A stretch of 64,000 nucleotides of DNA from JALYUA01 sp038239305 (GCA_038239305.1 JBBSEW010000009.1:1-64000), one strand, 5' to 3'; shown: positions 42,971 to 51,559, counted from the stretch's first letter. Made by a program: numbers and translations. The notes: a model not told the origin generated them from the sequence alone.

Positions 42971-43534
42971 TTGAGGTGCTGTCGTAGCTTGACGATAGTT
43001 TCCGGTTGCTGCCGGAAACGTAGCCGGGGAGGACGTACGCTGTCAAGACATTTCGTTTTCGCGCACTGCGCGGCGGCCGGTCTCCTCTTTTTTGCGTTTG
43101 CGGCGCCGAACGGGAGCGCCGCCATCGGTGACGGGGTTCCGGCGAACCGGGCGCAACCCACGGCGCCCCCGCCCACCGTAACGCCCGCGGGCCTTCCGGC
43201 CGGAATCTGGGGAGGCCGCGGTATCGCTCTGACGATTTCTCAGGATGCGGACGCCCGCGTCGAGCTCGACTGCGCCCGCGGCACGATCTCTCCCCCGCTC
43301 ACGCTCGGACCCGAAGGCGGGTTCGCATGGAAGGGCACGCTGGAGCGGGAAGGACCGGGCCCGATCCGGCAGGGAAAATCGCCCTCCGAGCGCCCTGTCC
43401 GCTTCCGCGGGGAGGTCCGCGGCGAAACGATGACCCTCTCGATCGATTACGCCGGCACGGACTCCGACTCGGGCACCCTCGGTTCCTTCACCCTCACACG
43501 AGGAGGGCCGCCGCGCATCCGGAAATGCAGCTGA
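42971..43534 (+). CDS. Small secreted protein of a conserved uncharacterised family
   Basis: Up to 187 residues; start unsure. The TTG at 42971 is the longest reading. A better-placed initiation may lie nearer 43039, just after GGGGAGG and just before the signal peptide (HFVFAHCAAAGLLFFAFAAP). The mature part (about 95 residues) has the pattern WGGRGIALTISQDADARVELD, then CARGTISPPL, an F-x-W-x-G-T strand, and GEVRGETMTLSIDY. I recall similar small beta-barrel proteins from other Acidobacteriota as conserved unknowns, with W-G-G and D-C-A-x-G as the fixed points. No function can be assigned. Divergent from the giant SLH gene, with 79 bases between. Confidence 0.6.
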   Translation: MRCCRSLTIVSGCCRKRSRGGRTLSRHFVFAHCAAAGLLFFAFAAPNGSAAIGDGVPANRAQPTAPPPTVTPAGLPAGIWGGRGIALTISQDADARVELDCARGTISPPLTLGPEGGFAWKGTLEREGPGPIRQGKSPSERPVRFRGEVRGETMTLSIDYAGTDSDSGTLGSFTLTRGGPPRIRKCS

Positions 43535-43649
43535 TATCGGAAGCGAGCGCTTGAAAGCGGAGGACGATTGCGGCAGCGTGAACGTCTAGCCGCGAAACGC
43601 GGATTCGACGGGCGAGAGATCGGTCGTCGTTTTCCCGGATCGCGAGCCG

Positions 43650-45821
43650 CTAAGGCAGCACGAACGTGGTGACGAGAAACACGGCCATCTGCTGGCGCGA
43701 CACAGCGCTCTCCGGACAGTAGTTCCCGGAGCCGCATCCCACCGTGACCCCGCGCGCGACGAGCTCCTGGATCCAGGGGGCGAACCCGCTCGAGCACGGC
43801 ACGTCGAAAAAAGGCGCCGTCGTGCAGGCCGGCGGCGTGTACGACGAGCCGTCGCTCGTCCGGAGCAGGAAAACCGCCATCTGCGCCCGCGTCACCGGAT
43901 CGTTCGGACAGTACGCTCCGAAGCCGCATCCCGCGGTGATGTTCCGCGCGGCGAGCTCGTTGATCCATGTTGCGAAGCCGTTCGAGCAGGGCACGTCGCT
44001 GAACACGACGCCCGTGCACGCCGGCGGGGTATAGGCAGCGCCGCCCTTCGAGCGCAGGAGGAACACGGCCATCTGCCCGCGCGTCACGGATGACGACGGG
44101 CAATAGTTGCCGGGCGTGCACCCGCTCGAGACGCCGTCGAGCAGCATCTTGTTGACGAACGGAAAGAACGGATTCGCGGGAAGGACGTCGTTGAAGTAGT
44201 AGAAGTAGGCGTTTGACAGCGTCGCCGCCGTCTGACCGGGATTCTTGATCACGACATTCCCGCGGCCGGGCGTTCCCTTTCCCGTCGTCGCGGTGATCTG
44301 CGTGGGCGTGGCGCCCGTCACGGCCGCCGCCACTCCGTTCACCGTGACGGCGGCTCCGGCCGAAAAGTTCGAGCCGGTCACGGTCACGCCCGTGCTTCCC
44401 GCCGCGGGCCCGGAGCCCGGCTGGACTCCGAGGGGAACCGCCGGTCCCGAGATCGTCGGGAAAACGCAGACCCCGACGGCCCCCGCCAGGTTGGTGTTCA
44501 CGTAGGCCTGCTGGAAGGGGTGAAAGTGCGGCGTCGAGCCGCAGCTCGTGAGATGGCAGTAGCTCATGAGGGTGCCTGGACCGCCGACGGGACAGCTCGT
44601 CGGGCCCGTGTAGCACGGCTCCAGGTTCCAGCACTGATCGAGGCCCTCGCAGTGCGTGTGCGGCGCGCCGAGATTGTGCCCGAGCTCGTGCGCGACGAGC
44701 TTCCCGATGTCCGGAAAGTCGTCCGTCCCCGTGAAGATCTGATTGAAGCTGTATCCGAGGGAGGAATTGCAGAGCAGGGCGCTGTGCGAGTTCCCGATCC
44801 AGGCAATCCCGGACGCGGAGAATCCGCCCGGCTGTTTTCCCGAGATCATGAGCGCGAGCGCCCGGGTGATCCCCGAGTAGTTCGCGTTCCAGTAGTTCGT
44901 GAAGTCGTTCAGCTTGTCCCCGTCCGCGTTTCCTCCCGAGCCGGCGATATAGGGATCCGGCGTGGTCGACGGGCGCAGGATGGTGAATCCCTGGAAAAGC
45001 GAGAGCGTCGTGAAGTCGGGGTTGTACGTCTGCGCGTTCATCGCCGCGACCAGGGACGCGATGTAATTTGCGGCCAGCGTCACGTTGTTCCCGAATTTGA
45101 CCGACAGCAGCGCGTTGTCGGTGTCGATCGCGAGAGTCGCGGTGTAGCTGCCGGAGAGAAGAGGCGCGCGGACGGAATCGGGACGGCGAGCCGAGGATTC
45201 GACCGCGCTCGATGGCGGCGCCGCCAGCTCCTCCTGTCCGCAAGTCCATGCCGGGACCGGAGCCTCCGCTTCCTCCGCGGCCGATCGCGAGAGGCGATAC
45301 GCGCCGGGCGATTTCGGATCGGGCCTCACGCGATACACGGCGCTCCCGGACCAGCTCACTCCCTCCGCTGCCTTGCGGTCCGGATCCCATGTGACCAGAA
45401 CCCGTGTCGCTTCCGTCGCGTCGGCGCCGGCGCCCTCGGGCGCCGCTCCCCAGAAAAAGCGAAGCCGGGAACGCGGCACCGGCACTTCCCGCCCTCGATC
45501 GATCGAGACGATCCGCGCGTCCGCGGCATACACGTCGCGGCGCGTCAGGACGACGGAGATCCGCCGGCCCGGCGCCACCGGCCAGCTCGCGGAGACGCTT
45601 TCGTCCCGATCCAGCCGGGTGAGGCTCTGCAGAAGGCCGTCGTCGAGCAGGACCGCCTCTCCCGCGTCGGGGACAGGAGCGGCCTGCGCCGACTGGAGGA
45701 CCACGGGCGCCGCGTGCGCGCGCGACGAATCGGCCGAGCTCGAAGGGGCGGCGCCGGCCGGGCCGGGAGCGAGGAGAAGGGCCGCCACCGCGGCGAGAGA
45801 GAGAACTGTCGGCTTCTGCAT
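43650..45821 (-). CDS. Secreted M12-like zinc metalloprotease with TIG domain and three SLH-like repeats
   Basis: 723 residues from the ATG at 45821, which opens a signal peptide (MQKPTVLSLAAVAALLLAPG). A propeptide runs to about 215. The metzincin domain spans about 219-440, with zinc motif HELGHNLGAPHTH (about 377) and Met-turn TLMSYC; Cys residues around it (CEGLDQC, CYTGPTSC) fit disulfides. A TIG domain follows (GSTGVTVTGSNFSAGAAVTV), then three SLH-like repeats (SSGCTPGNYCP; TAGCGFGAYCP; TVGCGSGNYCP). Enzymes of this class cut extracellular proteins. The domain order protease-TIG-SLH is repeated in the next gene, 38 bases upstream on the same strand, so the two probably form an operon. 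Confidence 0.87.
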   Translation of the reverse strand: MQKPTVLSLAAVAALLLAPGPAGAAPSSSADSSRAHAAPVVLQSAQAAPVPDAGEAVLLDDGLLQSLTRLDRDESVSASWPVAPGRRISVVLTRRDVYAADARIVSIDRGREVPVPRSRLRFFWGAAPEGAGADATEATRVLVTWDPDRKAAEGVSWSGSAVYRVRPDPKSPGAYRLSRSAAEEAEAPVPAWTCGQEELAAPPSSAVESSARRPDSVRAPLLSGSYTATLAIDTDNALLSVKFGNNVTLAANYIASLVAAMNAQTYNPDFTTLSLFQGFTILRPSTTPDPYIAGSGGNADGDKLNDFTNYWNANYSGITRALALMISGKQPGGFSASGIAWIGNSHSALLCNSSLGYSFNQIFTGTDDFPDIGKLVAHELGHNLGAPHTHCEGLDQCWNLEPCYTGPTSCPVGGPGTLMSYCHLTSCGSTPHFHPFQQAYVNTNLAGAVGVCVFPTISGPAVPLGVQPGSGPAAGSTGVTVTGSNFSAGAAVTVNGVAAAVTGATPTQITATTGKGTPGRGNVVIKNPGQTAATLSNAYFYYFNDVLPANPFFPFVNKMLLDGVSSGCTPGNYCPSSSVTRGQMAVFLLRSKGGAAYTPPACTGVVFSDVPCSNGFATWINELAARNITAGCGFGAYCPNDPVTRAQMAVFLLRTSDGSSYTPPACTTAPFFDVPCSSGFAPWIQELVARGVTVGCGSGNYCPESAVSRQQMAVFLVTTFVLP

Positions 45822-45859
45822 GAGCGGGAAGATGTCGCCTGCAGCTGGTCGGCTATCGG

Positions 45860-47941
45860 CTACGGCAGCGAGAAGGTGATCACGAGCAGCGCCGCCATCT
45901 GCTGGCGCGTGACCGGGGAATTCGGGCAGTAATCGCCGGACCCGCAGCCGGACGTGATGCCCCGCGCGACGAGCTCCTGGATCCACGGCGAATAGGCGCT
46001 CGAGCAGGGGACGTCGGAAAACGGCGCGGTCGTACAGGGAGGAGGCGTGTAGGTCGCGCCGTCGCTCGTCCGCAGCAGGAAGACCGCCATCTGCGCCCGC
46101 GTGACCGGGTCGTTCGGGCAGAACGCGCCGAATCCGCATCCCGCGGTGATGTCCCGGACCGACATCTCGTTGATCCAGGCCGCGAATCCGTTGGAGCATG
46201 GGACGTCCGTGAAAAGCGCGGCGATGCAGGCGGGAGGCGTATAGGCGGCGCCGCCCTTTGATTTGAGGAGAAAAACCGCCATCTGGCCGCGCGTCACCGA
46301 CGAGGTCGGGCAATAGAGCGTTCCGCTGCAGCCCGCAGCGATCGAGTCGAGGAAGAGCTTCACCACGAAAGGGTGGAACGGGTTCGACGGCGGCACGTCC
46401 GCGAAGTCGTAGAAGAAAGCTCCCGTGAGAGTGGACGGCGCGGTCGCGGGATTCGTGACGACGACGTCGGCCTTTCCGACCGCATGCGCAGAGGCCGTCG
46501 CGACGATCGACGTCAGGGTCGAAGAGGTGACGGTCGCCGCGGAACCGCCGATCGACACCGTGGCGTTGCTGGCGAAATTCGAGCCCGAGATCGTCACGCT
46601 CGTTCCGCCCGCGCTGGAACCGAAGGCCGGACTGATTCCGGAGGCGGACGCCGGGCCTGTCACCGCGCAGTGATTGCCGCCGTCTCCATACAGCCAGCGG
46701 ATCGCGTCCTGATCATCGGTGCCGAGCGTCGTGCGGTTCTGCACGATCGACCTCATCTGCGCCGCAGCCTCGTCGCCGCGGCACGTGTCGTGGGGCGAAG
46801 CAGCCTGGTCGGAGTGTCCGAGCCCCAGCGTGTGGCCGAGCTCGTGCGTCATGACGGCCTGCGTCGTGGCGGACCCGTAAAGATTGGTCGAGCAGTACGA
46901 ACGGAGCTCGACGGTGCCGCCGACGATCGTCGCGTAGCTTTCGCCTCGCCAGCTGTTGCCGCCGCCGCCCATCGGCCCGCCGCATCCGATCACGCCCGCG
47001 CCGGAGAGACACGTACTCCAGCCGCAGCCGAGCGCCGAAGAAGTCGCGTTCAGATAGATCACGTTCCCGGTTCCCGTGCCGGCCGTGTAGTTAATCGTCG
47101 AGCTCGGATCGTTTGTCCACGCGGCCAGGGCTCCCGTCGCCTCGGCCGTTCCGCCGCCCGTGATGTTCGCGGTGCCGTTGAAGGACCAGACCGCGGTCGC
47201 ATCATTGTTGTAGCGCCAGAGACCGCCGATATTCGCCCAGTCGGGCGAGCGAGCCTCCATCGCCTTGTCCGGATGATTGACCGCCGAGAGTGCGCCCACC
47301 GGGGAACCCGCTCCGTCCCCCTCGAAGGCGCCGGTCAGGATCGAGGCCAGGAATTCGAGAAGAGGTCTCGTCGTCGGAGGATCAACCGCCGAGAGATCCG
47401 CCGCTGCGATGCTCACTCCGGGATGGACGCCGACGGCGAGGTCCGGGACGGCAAAGCGCGCGCCGGCTTCGTCCTGCCAGACTTCGAATTTACCGAGCAG
47501 CATCTCGGCCGTCTGGAACTCCCCTTCCGCGCGGGTGATGGCGAAGACGACGACTTCGCGCCCCGGGATGTACTCGGGCTTCCCCCAGAGCTGGAAGAAA
47601 CGTCCGTCGGGAAGAGTCCCTCCGACCTGGTGAAGAACGAGGCTCCCGGGCAGACGCCCTTTGAGCACGGTGATCGGCTCGATCACGCTGACGGATTCGG
47701 GCCGGCCCGCCGAATCGACGGACAGGTCGCTCGAGAGGACGATGCCGTGGACGACCACGTCGGCTCTCCGATACAGCTCGGCGTCCGAGATCGGAATGAT
47801 CGACGTCGCCGTCGCGCTCCGTGTCCCGGCGAGCGAGCCGGCGAGGACGAGAAGCGTCAGGAAGAGGAGCGGGAGGAGGCGGAATGACGGACGCGCGGAC
47901 CTCGGGCCCGAACGAACGGACCTCGGGCAGAGATGGGTCAT
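45860..47941 (-). CDS. Secreted M10 matrixin-like zinc metalloprotease with TIG domain and three SLH-like repeats
   Basis: 693 residues from the ATG at 47941, chosen because it precedes a signal peptide (RLLPLLFLTLLVLAGSLAG). The region to about 200 resembles a beta-rich prodomain (DVVVHGIVLSSDLSVDSAG). The matrixin domain has the zinc motif HELGHTLGLGHSD (about 364) with a downstream Asp/Met region (QMRSIVQNRTTLG, DDQDAIRWLYGDG). A TIG domain follows (GGTSVTISGSNFASNATVSI), then three SLH-like repeats (AAGCSGTLYCP; TAGCGFGAFCP; TSGCGSGDYCP). It ends FSLP. Probably the first gene of an operon with the M12-like enzyme. Longer frames upstream are unsupported. Confidence 0.87.
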   Translation of the reverse strand: MTHLCPRSVRSGPRSARPSFRLLPLLFLTLLVLAGSLAGTRSATATSIIPISDAELYRRADVVVHGIVLSSDLSVDSAGRPESVSVIEPITVLKGRLPGSLVLHQVGGTLPDGRFFQLWGKPEYIPGREVVVFAITRAEGEFQTAEMLLGKFEVWQDEAGARFAVPDLAVGVHPGVSIAAADLSAVDPPTTRPLLEFLASILTGAFEGDGAGSPVGALSAVNHPDKAMEARSPDWANIGGLWRYNNDATAVWSFNGTANITGGGTAEATGALAAWTNDPSSTINYTAGTGTGNVIYLNATSSALGCGWSTCLSGAGVIGCGGPMGGGGNSWRGESYATIVGGTVELRSYCSTNLYGSATTQAVMTHELGHTLGLGHSDQAASPHDTCRGDEAAAQMRSIVQNRTTLGTDDQDAIRWLYGDGGNHCAVTGPASASGISPAFGSSAGGTSVTISGSNFASNATVSIGGSAATVTSSTLTSIVATASAHAVGKADVVVTNPATAPSTLTGAFFYDFADVPPSNPFHPFVVKLFLDSIAAGCSGTLYCPTSSVTRGQMAVFLLKSKGGAAYTPPACIAALFTDVPCSNGFAAWINEMSVRDITAGCGFGAFCPNDPVTRAQMAVFLLRTSDGATYTPPPCTTAPFSDVPCSSAYSPWIQELVARGITSGCGSGDYCPNSPVTRQQMAALLVITFSLP

Positions 47942-48418
47942 ACCGCCGGATAGGCAACGCCCGTACCCGCGCGTACGACTTCCGCAACTCGTTGAATCCA
48001 CGTCTCGCGCTCCGCCGGCGGTCCGCCAAGGTGACGAAAAGCGACCGCGCGGAGAGGGGCGCAGTGACGGAATACCGTCCGATCGATTTGCCGGAGACGG
48101 CTGCCCTGCATGCCGGGCGCGGAACCCGGCGTCCGCGAGTGAGGAGAAAGGAAAGTCCCGGTCGCCCGGGGCGTTCTTTTCTCCCCACCCTCCGCGGGCG
48201 GGAGAATTCATGGAAGTTCGACCATACGCCGCTCGGGAGCGGGACGCAACCGGGCGATCAGTCTTCCGTGGGCAGTTATCAGTTATCAGTTATCAGTTGT
48301 CGGTTATCAGTTATCGGTTTTCGGTTCGGGCGCCGGTAGTCGTCTCCCTTCTTCTCCATCATCGCTCGCATCCCGGACTGGAACCCGGAACCCAACACGG
48401 ACAACTCGCTCTCCCGCC
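47942..48418. other. Intergenic region with a heptamer repeat
   Basis: 477 bases between the matrixin start and the end of the atypical regulator gene. It contains the tandem array at 48272-48328 and no gene I can support; overlapping frames have no ribosome site or domain. The matrixin promoter must lie near 47942-48100, but no element is clear. Confidence 0.5.
48272..48328. repeat. Tandem array of a 7-base unit (CAGTTAT)
   Basis: About eight units, perfect at first (CAGTTAT three times) and then decaying to CGGTTAT and CGGTTTT. Lies about 90 bases past the stop of the regulator gene. No spacers. Confidence 0.85.
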
Positions 48419-49156
48419 TCAACGCATCTCCGTCGCCTTCAGTGCCGCCTCGACTCGCGTGCGGACGTTCAGCTTTCGGAAGAGGCTGTGCAGATGCACC
48501 TTGACGGTGTGCTCCTTGATCCTCAGCATCGTGGCGAGCTCCTTGTTGCGATATCCATCGCCGAGGAGCCCGAGGAGCTGACTCTCGCGGGGAGTCAGAG
48601 CGGGCGTTCCCGAGGAAGAGGGACGCGCGCCGCTCTGGAGACTGATGAGAGCTCGCGCGATCGCGGGCCGGCGGGCCCAGAGCTGTCCGCCGGCCACCGC
48701 GTCGAGCGCCTGGAACAGCTGGGGAAGGCCCTCGTCGCGGCCCACGACGCCGGCCGCACCGTAACGGAGGATGCGGCCGACCGCTCGTTCGTCGGCGCGC
48801 GCGGAGAGAACGAGGATCTTCGAGTCCGCCCAGACCGAGCGCAGCCTTGCGAGGAGCGCCTCGGGAATCGAGCCGAGAGTATCGGCGTCGAACAGCAGGA
48901 TGTCCGGACGCTCGTTCTGGAGAAGGGCCACGAGATCGCCGCCGCTCGGTACCCTGTGCCCCATTCGAAAAGTTTCGCTTCGCGCGATCTGCTCCGCGAC
49001 GCAGTCCCGGAGGAGCGCGTTCTCGGAGGCGATCCAGACGACCGGGCCCGTGCCCGCGCCGCTGGTGCTGGTGCTGGTGCTGGAGGACGTGCTTCTGCTC
49101 GTGCCTGGTCCTGTGCCTGTGCCTGTGCCTGTGCCCGTGCCTGTAGATGGGCTCAT
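48419..49156 (-). CDS. Atypical LuxR/NarL-type regulator with low-complexity N-terminus
   Basis: 245 residues. The ATG at 49156 overlaps the kinase stop (ATGA), which fixes the start. It means that the first 37 residues, a run of TG and ST repeats (TGTGTGTGTG; TSSSTSTSTS), are really translated. A receiver-like domain follows (about 38-155) with the phospho-acceptor position kept (LLFDAD, D90), but the N-terminal acidic pair is replaced by Ser44-Glu45 (IASENALLRD versus IADDHPLFRE in the first regulator). A LuxR-type HTH ends the protein (LTPRESQLLGLLGDGYRN; IKEHTVKVHLHSLFRKLNV). It is the third gene of a coupled operon and may act without classical phosphorylation; this is inference. Confidence 0.82.
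   Translation of the reverse strand: MSPSTGTGTGTGTGTGPGTSRSTSSSTSTSTSGAGTGPVVWIASENALLRDCVAEQIARSETFRMGHRVPSGGDLVALLQNERPDILLFDADTLGSIPEALLARLRSVWADSKILVLSARADERAVGRILRYGAAGVVGRDEGLPQLFQALDAVAGGQLWARRPAIARALISLQSGARPSSSGTPALTPRESQLLGLLGDGYRNKELATMLRIKEHTVKVHLHSLFRKLNVRTRVEAALKATEMR
49063..49145. repeat. Coding hexanucleotide repeats in the regulator gene
   Basis: Two blocks of in-frame six-base repeats, (CTGGTG)n at about 49064-49086 and (CCTGTG)n at about 49110-49143 on the plus strand. They encode Ser-Thr and Thr-Gly dipeptides in the N-terminus of the 48419-49156 product. Copy-number change would alter length without frameshift. Confidence 0.8.
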
Positions 49157-50544
49157 GTCTGCCTTCCCGATCCCGCGTCGCCTTCCTGGCCCGACTTCTC
49201 CCGGGTTTCCTGCTCGATGAAAGACGTGATCGCCTCGGCAAGAGTCTCGCGGATCGAGTCGCGCACCGAGGTGTCGCGAAGCACCGGAGCTCCCGGGACG
49301 AAACGGGACTCGGCCGCCGCCGGAAGGGTCGGAACGGCCGGGACGGCGCCGGGCACGCGCACTCCGGGGGTTCGCGGCGTCCGCCTTCGCTCCTCGCCGG
49401 CAATTCGCCGGGAGCCCCGGGGGAATCGGAAGTGGAGCGTCGTCCCGCGGCCGATCTCGCTCCGCAGGCGCATCTCGCCTCCGACGGATTCGGTGTGGTA
49501 CCGGATTCCGATGAGCCCGCTGTGCGAGGAATCGAGCAGGTCTTCCATCGTCGTCCTCACGTTGAATCCGACGCCGTCATCGGAAACGGAGATGGACGTC
49601 GACTGGTCCGAGAACGCCACGACGATCCGCACGGCGCCGGCCTTCGCGTGCTTGCGAACGTTCGTCAGCGCTTCGCGGATCAGCCGGGTCGCCTCTTCCA
49701 CCTGGCTCTGCGGCATCTCTCCTTCGCCTTCGACCCGTACCGTCACGGTGACTCCGGTCTCTCGCGTGAAGTCGTCGGCATAGGAGCGCAGCCAGGGCAG
49801 AAACTGTTCCGCGCTCACGGGGGGCGACCGCAGCTCCAGCAGGAACTGCCGCGCCTCGCGCACCGTGTCGTGAAGCAGGTCGTGCAGCCGCGCCAGTTCG
49901 TTCTCGAGCCGCGTGCTTGCGCCGGAAGAGGTCTCGAGGCTCAGGCAGAACTCGTGGTGCTGGAGCTCGAGCGACGCGCACACTTCCGCGTGCAGCTTCG
50001 CCGACAGGAGAGTCTGGAGATGGCCGTCATGCAGTTCGGACGCCCATCGGGAACGCTCGAGCGCGATGGCCTGCTGCCGGCTCAACTCCGACTTGCGCAG
50101 CGCGGTGAGGCAGCGGCCCATCGCCGCCGCGACGGCTTGCGCTTCCCGAACCTGCGACCGGCGAAATCGGCCCCGCCGGGTCCAGAGAGCCGCGATGCCG
50201 CGCCAGCTGTTCAATCCGGCGTAGGGAATCAGAATCGTTTCCGAGTCCCGCGGAACGGGTGTTCGGAGCCGAACGGTTTCCGATCCTCCGAGGGCGCTCG
50301 AAAGCGTCGCCTCGGTCACGGCGGGGACTTCGTCCGTCTGGTCCTCCGGGAGGATCCGCAACCAGCGCTCTCCCTCAATCACGAAGAGGGCTACGCCGAA
50401 GGACAGACCGGAGCGGGCGATCTCGCTCGCCCACAGCCTCAGGATCTCATCGATGTCCGGACAGCGCGACGCGAGCTCGAGCGCGCTGGAAGTCGCCTCC
50501 GCGAGCCACACGCGGCGCCGCGAAGACCACCCGAGAGGATTCAT
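49153..50544 (-). CDS. NarL-type sensor histidine kinase (GAF + HisKA_3 + HATPase)
   Basis: 463 residues, no membrane span, so cytoplasmic. A GAF-like sensing domain spans about 20-165. The HisKA_3 dimerisation helix carries the phospho-site SELHDGHLQTLL (His about 171) and the helical arm GASTRLENELARLHDLLHD. The ATPase domain has the N box EALTNVRKHAKAG (about 295), DDGVGFNV (about 325) and the G box SGLIGIRYHTESVGG. It is coupled on both sides: its start overlaps the upstream regulator stop (ATGA) and its stop overlaps the downstream regulator start. The signal is unknown; a GAF domain suggests a small ligand or redox cue. Likely partner: the canonical regulator at 50541-51191. Confidence 0.88.
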   Translation of the reverse strand: MNPLGWSSRRRVWLAEATSSALELASRCPDIDEILRLWASEIARSGLSFGVALFVIEGERWLRILPEDQTDEVPAVTEATLSSALGGSETVRLRTPVPRDSETILIPYAGLNSWRGIAALWTRRGRFRRSQVREAQAVAAAMGRCLTALRKSELSRQQAIALERSRWASELHDGHLQTLLSAKLHAEVCASLELQHHEFCLSLETSSGASTRLENELARLHDLLHDTVREARQFLLELRSPPVSAEQFLPWLRSYADDFTRETGVTVTVRVEGEGEMPQSQVEEATRLIREALTNVRKHAKAGAVRIVVAFSDQSTSISVSDDGVGFNVRTTMEDLLDSSHSGLIGIRYHTESVGGEMRLRSEIGRGTTLHFRFPRGSRRIAGEERRRTPRTPGVRVPGAVPAVPTLPAAAESRFVPGAPVLRDTSVRDSIRETLAEAITSFIEQETREKSGQEGDAGSGRQT

Positions 50545-51191
50545 CGCGGCTCCGTCTTCTCGCCGGACGCGATGAGATCGCCGTATCGCCGCGCGAGCAG
50601 CGCCGCTTCGACACGACCGCGGAGACCGAGCTTGCCGATGACACTCGCCACGTGGCTCGCGACCGTCTTCTCGGAGAGCCCCGTCTTACTGGCGATCTCC
50701 CGGTTCATCATCCCCCGGCCGAGAAGGGAGAGGACTCCCCGTTCTCGTGCCGTCAGCGAGTCGAGGGGAGCGGACGCCGGGGCGCGTGTCAGCACGGCGG
50801 AGGTCGCCATGCGGCTCGCCCAGATGCCTCCCCCGGCGACCGACCGGATCGCCCGCAGGATTGTCTCTACCGAGCTGTCCTTGTGCAGAAAACCGCGGGC
50901 CCCCGCGGCGACGGCTCGTTCCTCGATCTCGCGCTCGAGGTGGGCGGTCAGAACGATCGCCCGCGTTTCCGGGGAGGCGGCGGACAGTTGCTCGAGGACG
51001 CCGAAGCCGTCGCAGCGGGGCATCGTGAGGTCGAGGATCAGAACGTCCGGCTTCTCGAGTCCGACCAGCAGGAGCGCGGCATTTCCGTCCGCTGCCTCGC
51101 CGACGAGAGAGATCTCGGCGCTCATCGAAAGCGCCTTCCGCAGTCCCTCGCGAAAGAGAGGATGATCGTCGGCAATCGCGATTCGGATCAC
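50541..51191 (-). CDS. NarL/FixJ-type response regulator
   Basis: 216 residues of canonical build. Receiver domain with acidic pair D8-D9 (IADDHPLFREGL), phospho-acceptor D54 (LILDLTMPRCDGF), the switch region VLTAHLE and Lys in FLHKDSS. A LuxR-type HTH forms the C-terminus (LTARERGVLSLLGRGMMN; GLSEKTVASHVASVIGKLGL). It is the first gene of the operon and overlaps the kinase start by four bases. It probably controls genes after phosphorylation by that kinase; the targets could include the divergent DUF1800 operon, which is inference from position only. Confidence 0.9.
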   Translation of the reverse strand: MIRIAIADDHPLFREGLRKALSMSAEISLVGEAADGNAALLLVGLEKPDVLILDLTMPRCDGFGVLEQLSAASPETRAIVLTAHLEREIEERAVAAGARGFLHKDSSVETILRAIRSVAGGGIWASRMATSAVLTRAPASAPLDSLTARERGVLSLLGRGMMNREIASKTGLSEKTVASHVASVIGKLGLRGRVEAALLARRYGDLIASGEKTEPR

Positions 51192-51559
51192 CGATTCACT
51201 CCCGGCCTTCCGGCAGCCTCACAGAAGAGCCGCCCGTCGTCATAGAACTAAGATTCTAGTACTAAACCCTAAGAGCCTAACAATCCGCATTGCGGATGCG
51301 GCCAGGGGCCCCGAACCCCCATCCTGTCGCGAGACAAATGCACAGGGCCCCCTGCTGGTCGAAACCGGCGCGGAGCAATGGCGGGAAAGAGAGAGCGTCG
51401 AGGGCCGACCGCGGCGTTCTCTTTTCTTCGTCGGAAGCCGCAGCCAGGAATTCCGCCTCTCCCGAGGCGATGGGATCCCTTCTTTTGTCGACGCGAAGCC
51501 ACTTTCCCACCTCGAATCCCATTCCGGACGAGGGAGCGTTTACTCAACAGCCGAGGTGC
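51192..51559. promoter_or_regulatory. Divergent control region between the two-component operon and the DUF1800 operon
   Basis: 368 bases without a supportable gene. An AT-rich pocket at about 51245-51285 contains the near-palindrome TTCTAGTACTAAA (core TAGTACTA, 51257-51264). A hairpin CCGCAT / ATGCGG lies at about 51285-51300. Either could be an operator or a promoter element for the regulator operon, whose start is 50 bases away. No firm -35/-10 assignment. Confidence 0.4.

Noticed and set aside
49063..49145. Phase-variable frameshift switch in the regulator gene
   Set aside because: The repeat unit is six bases, so slippage keeps the frame; only length variation is possible.
51277..51522. 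Minus-strand 81-codon frame ending GAPGRIRNADC, and a possible tRNA-like stretch near 51281-51330
   Set aside because: The peptide resembles spurious translations often seen from antisense tRNA, but the plus strand has no TTC-type T-loop, no cloverleaf and no anticodon stem, so neither a gene nor a tRNA can be supported.
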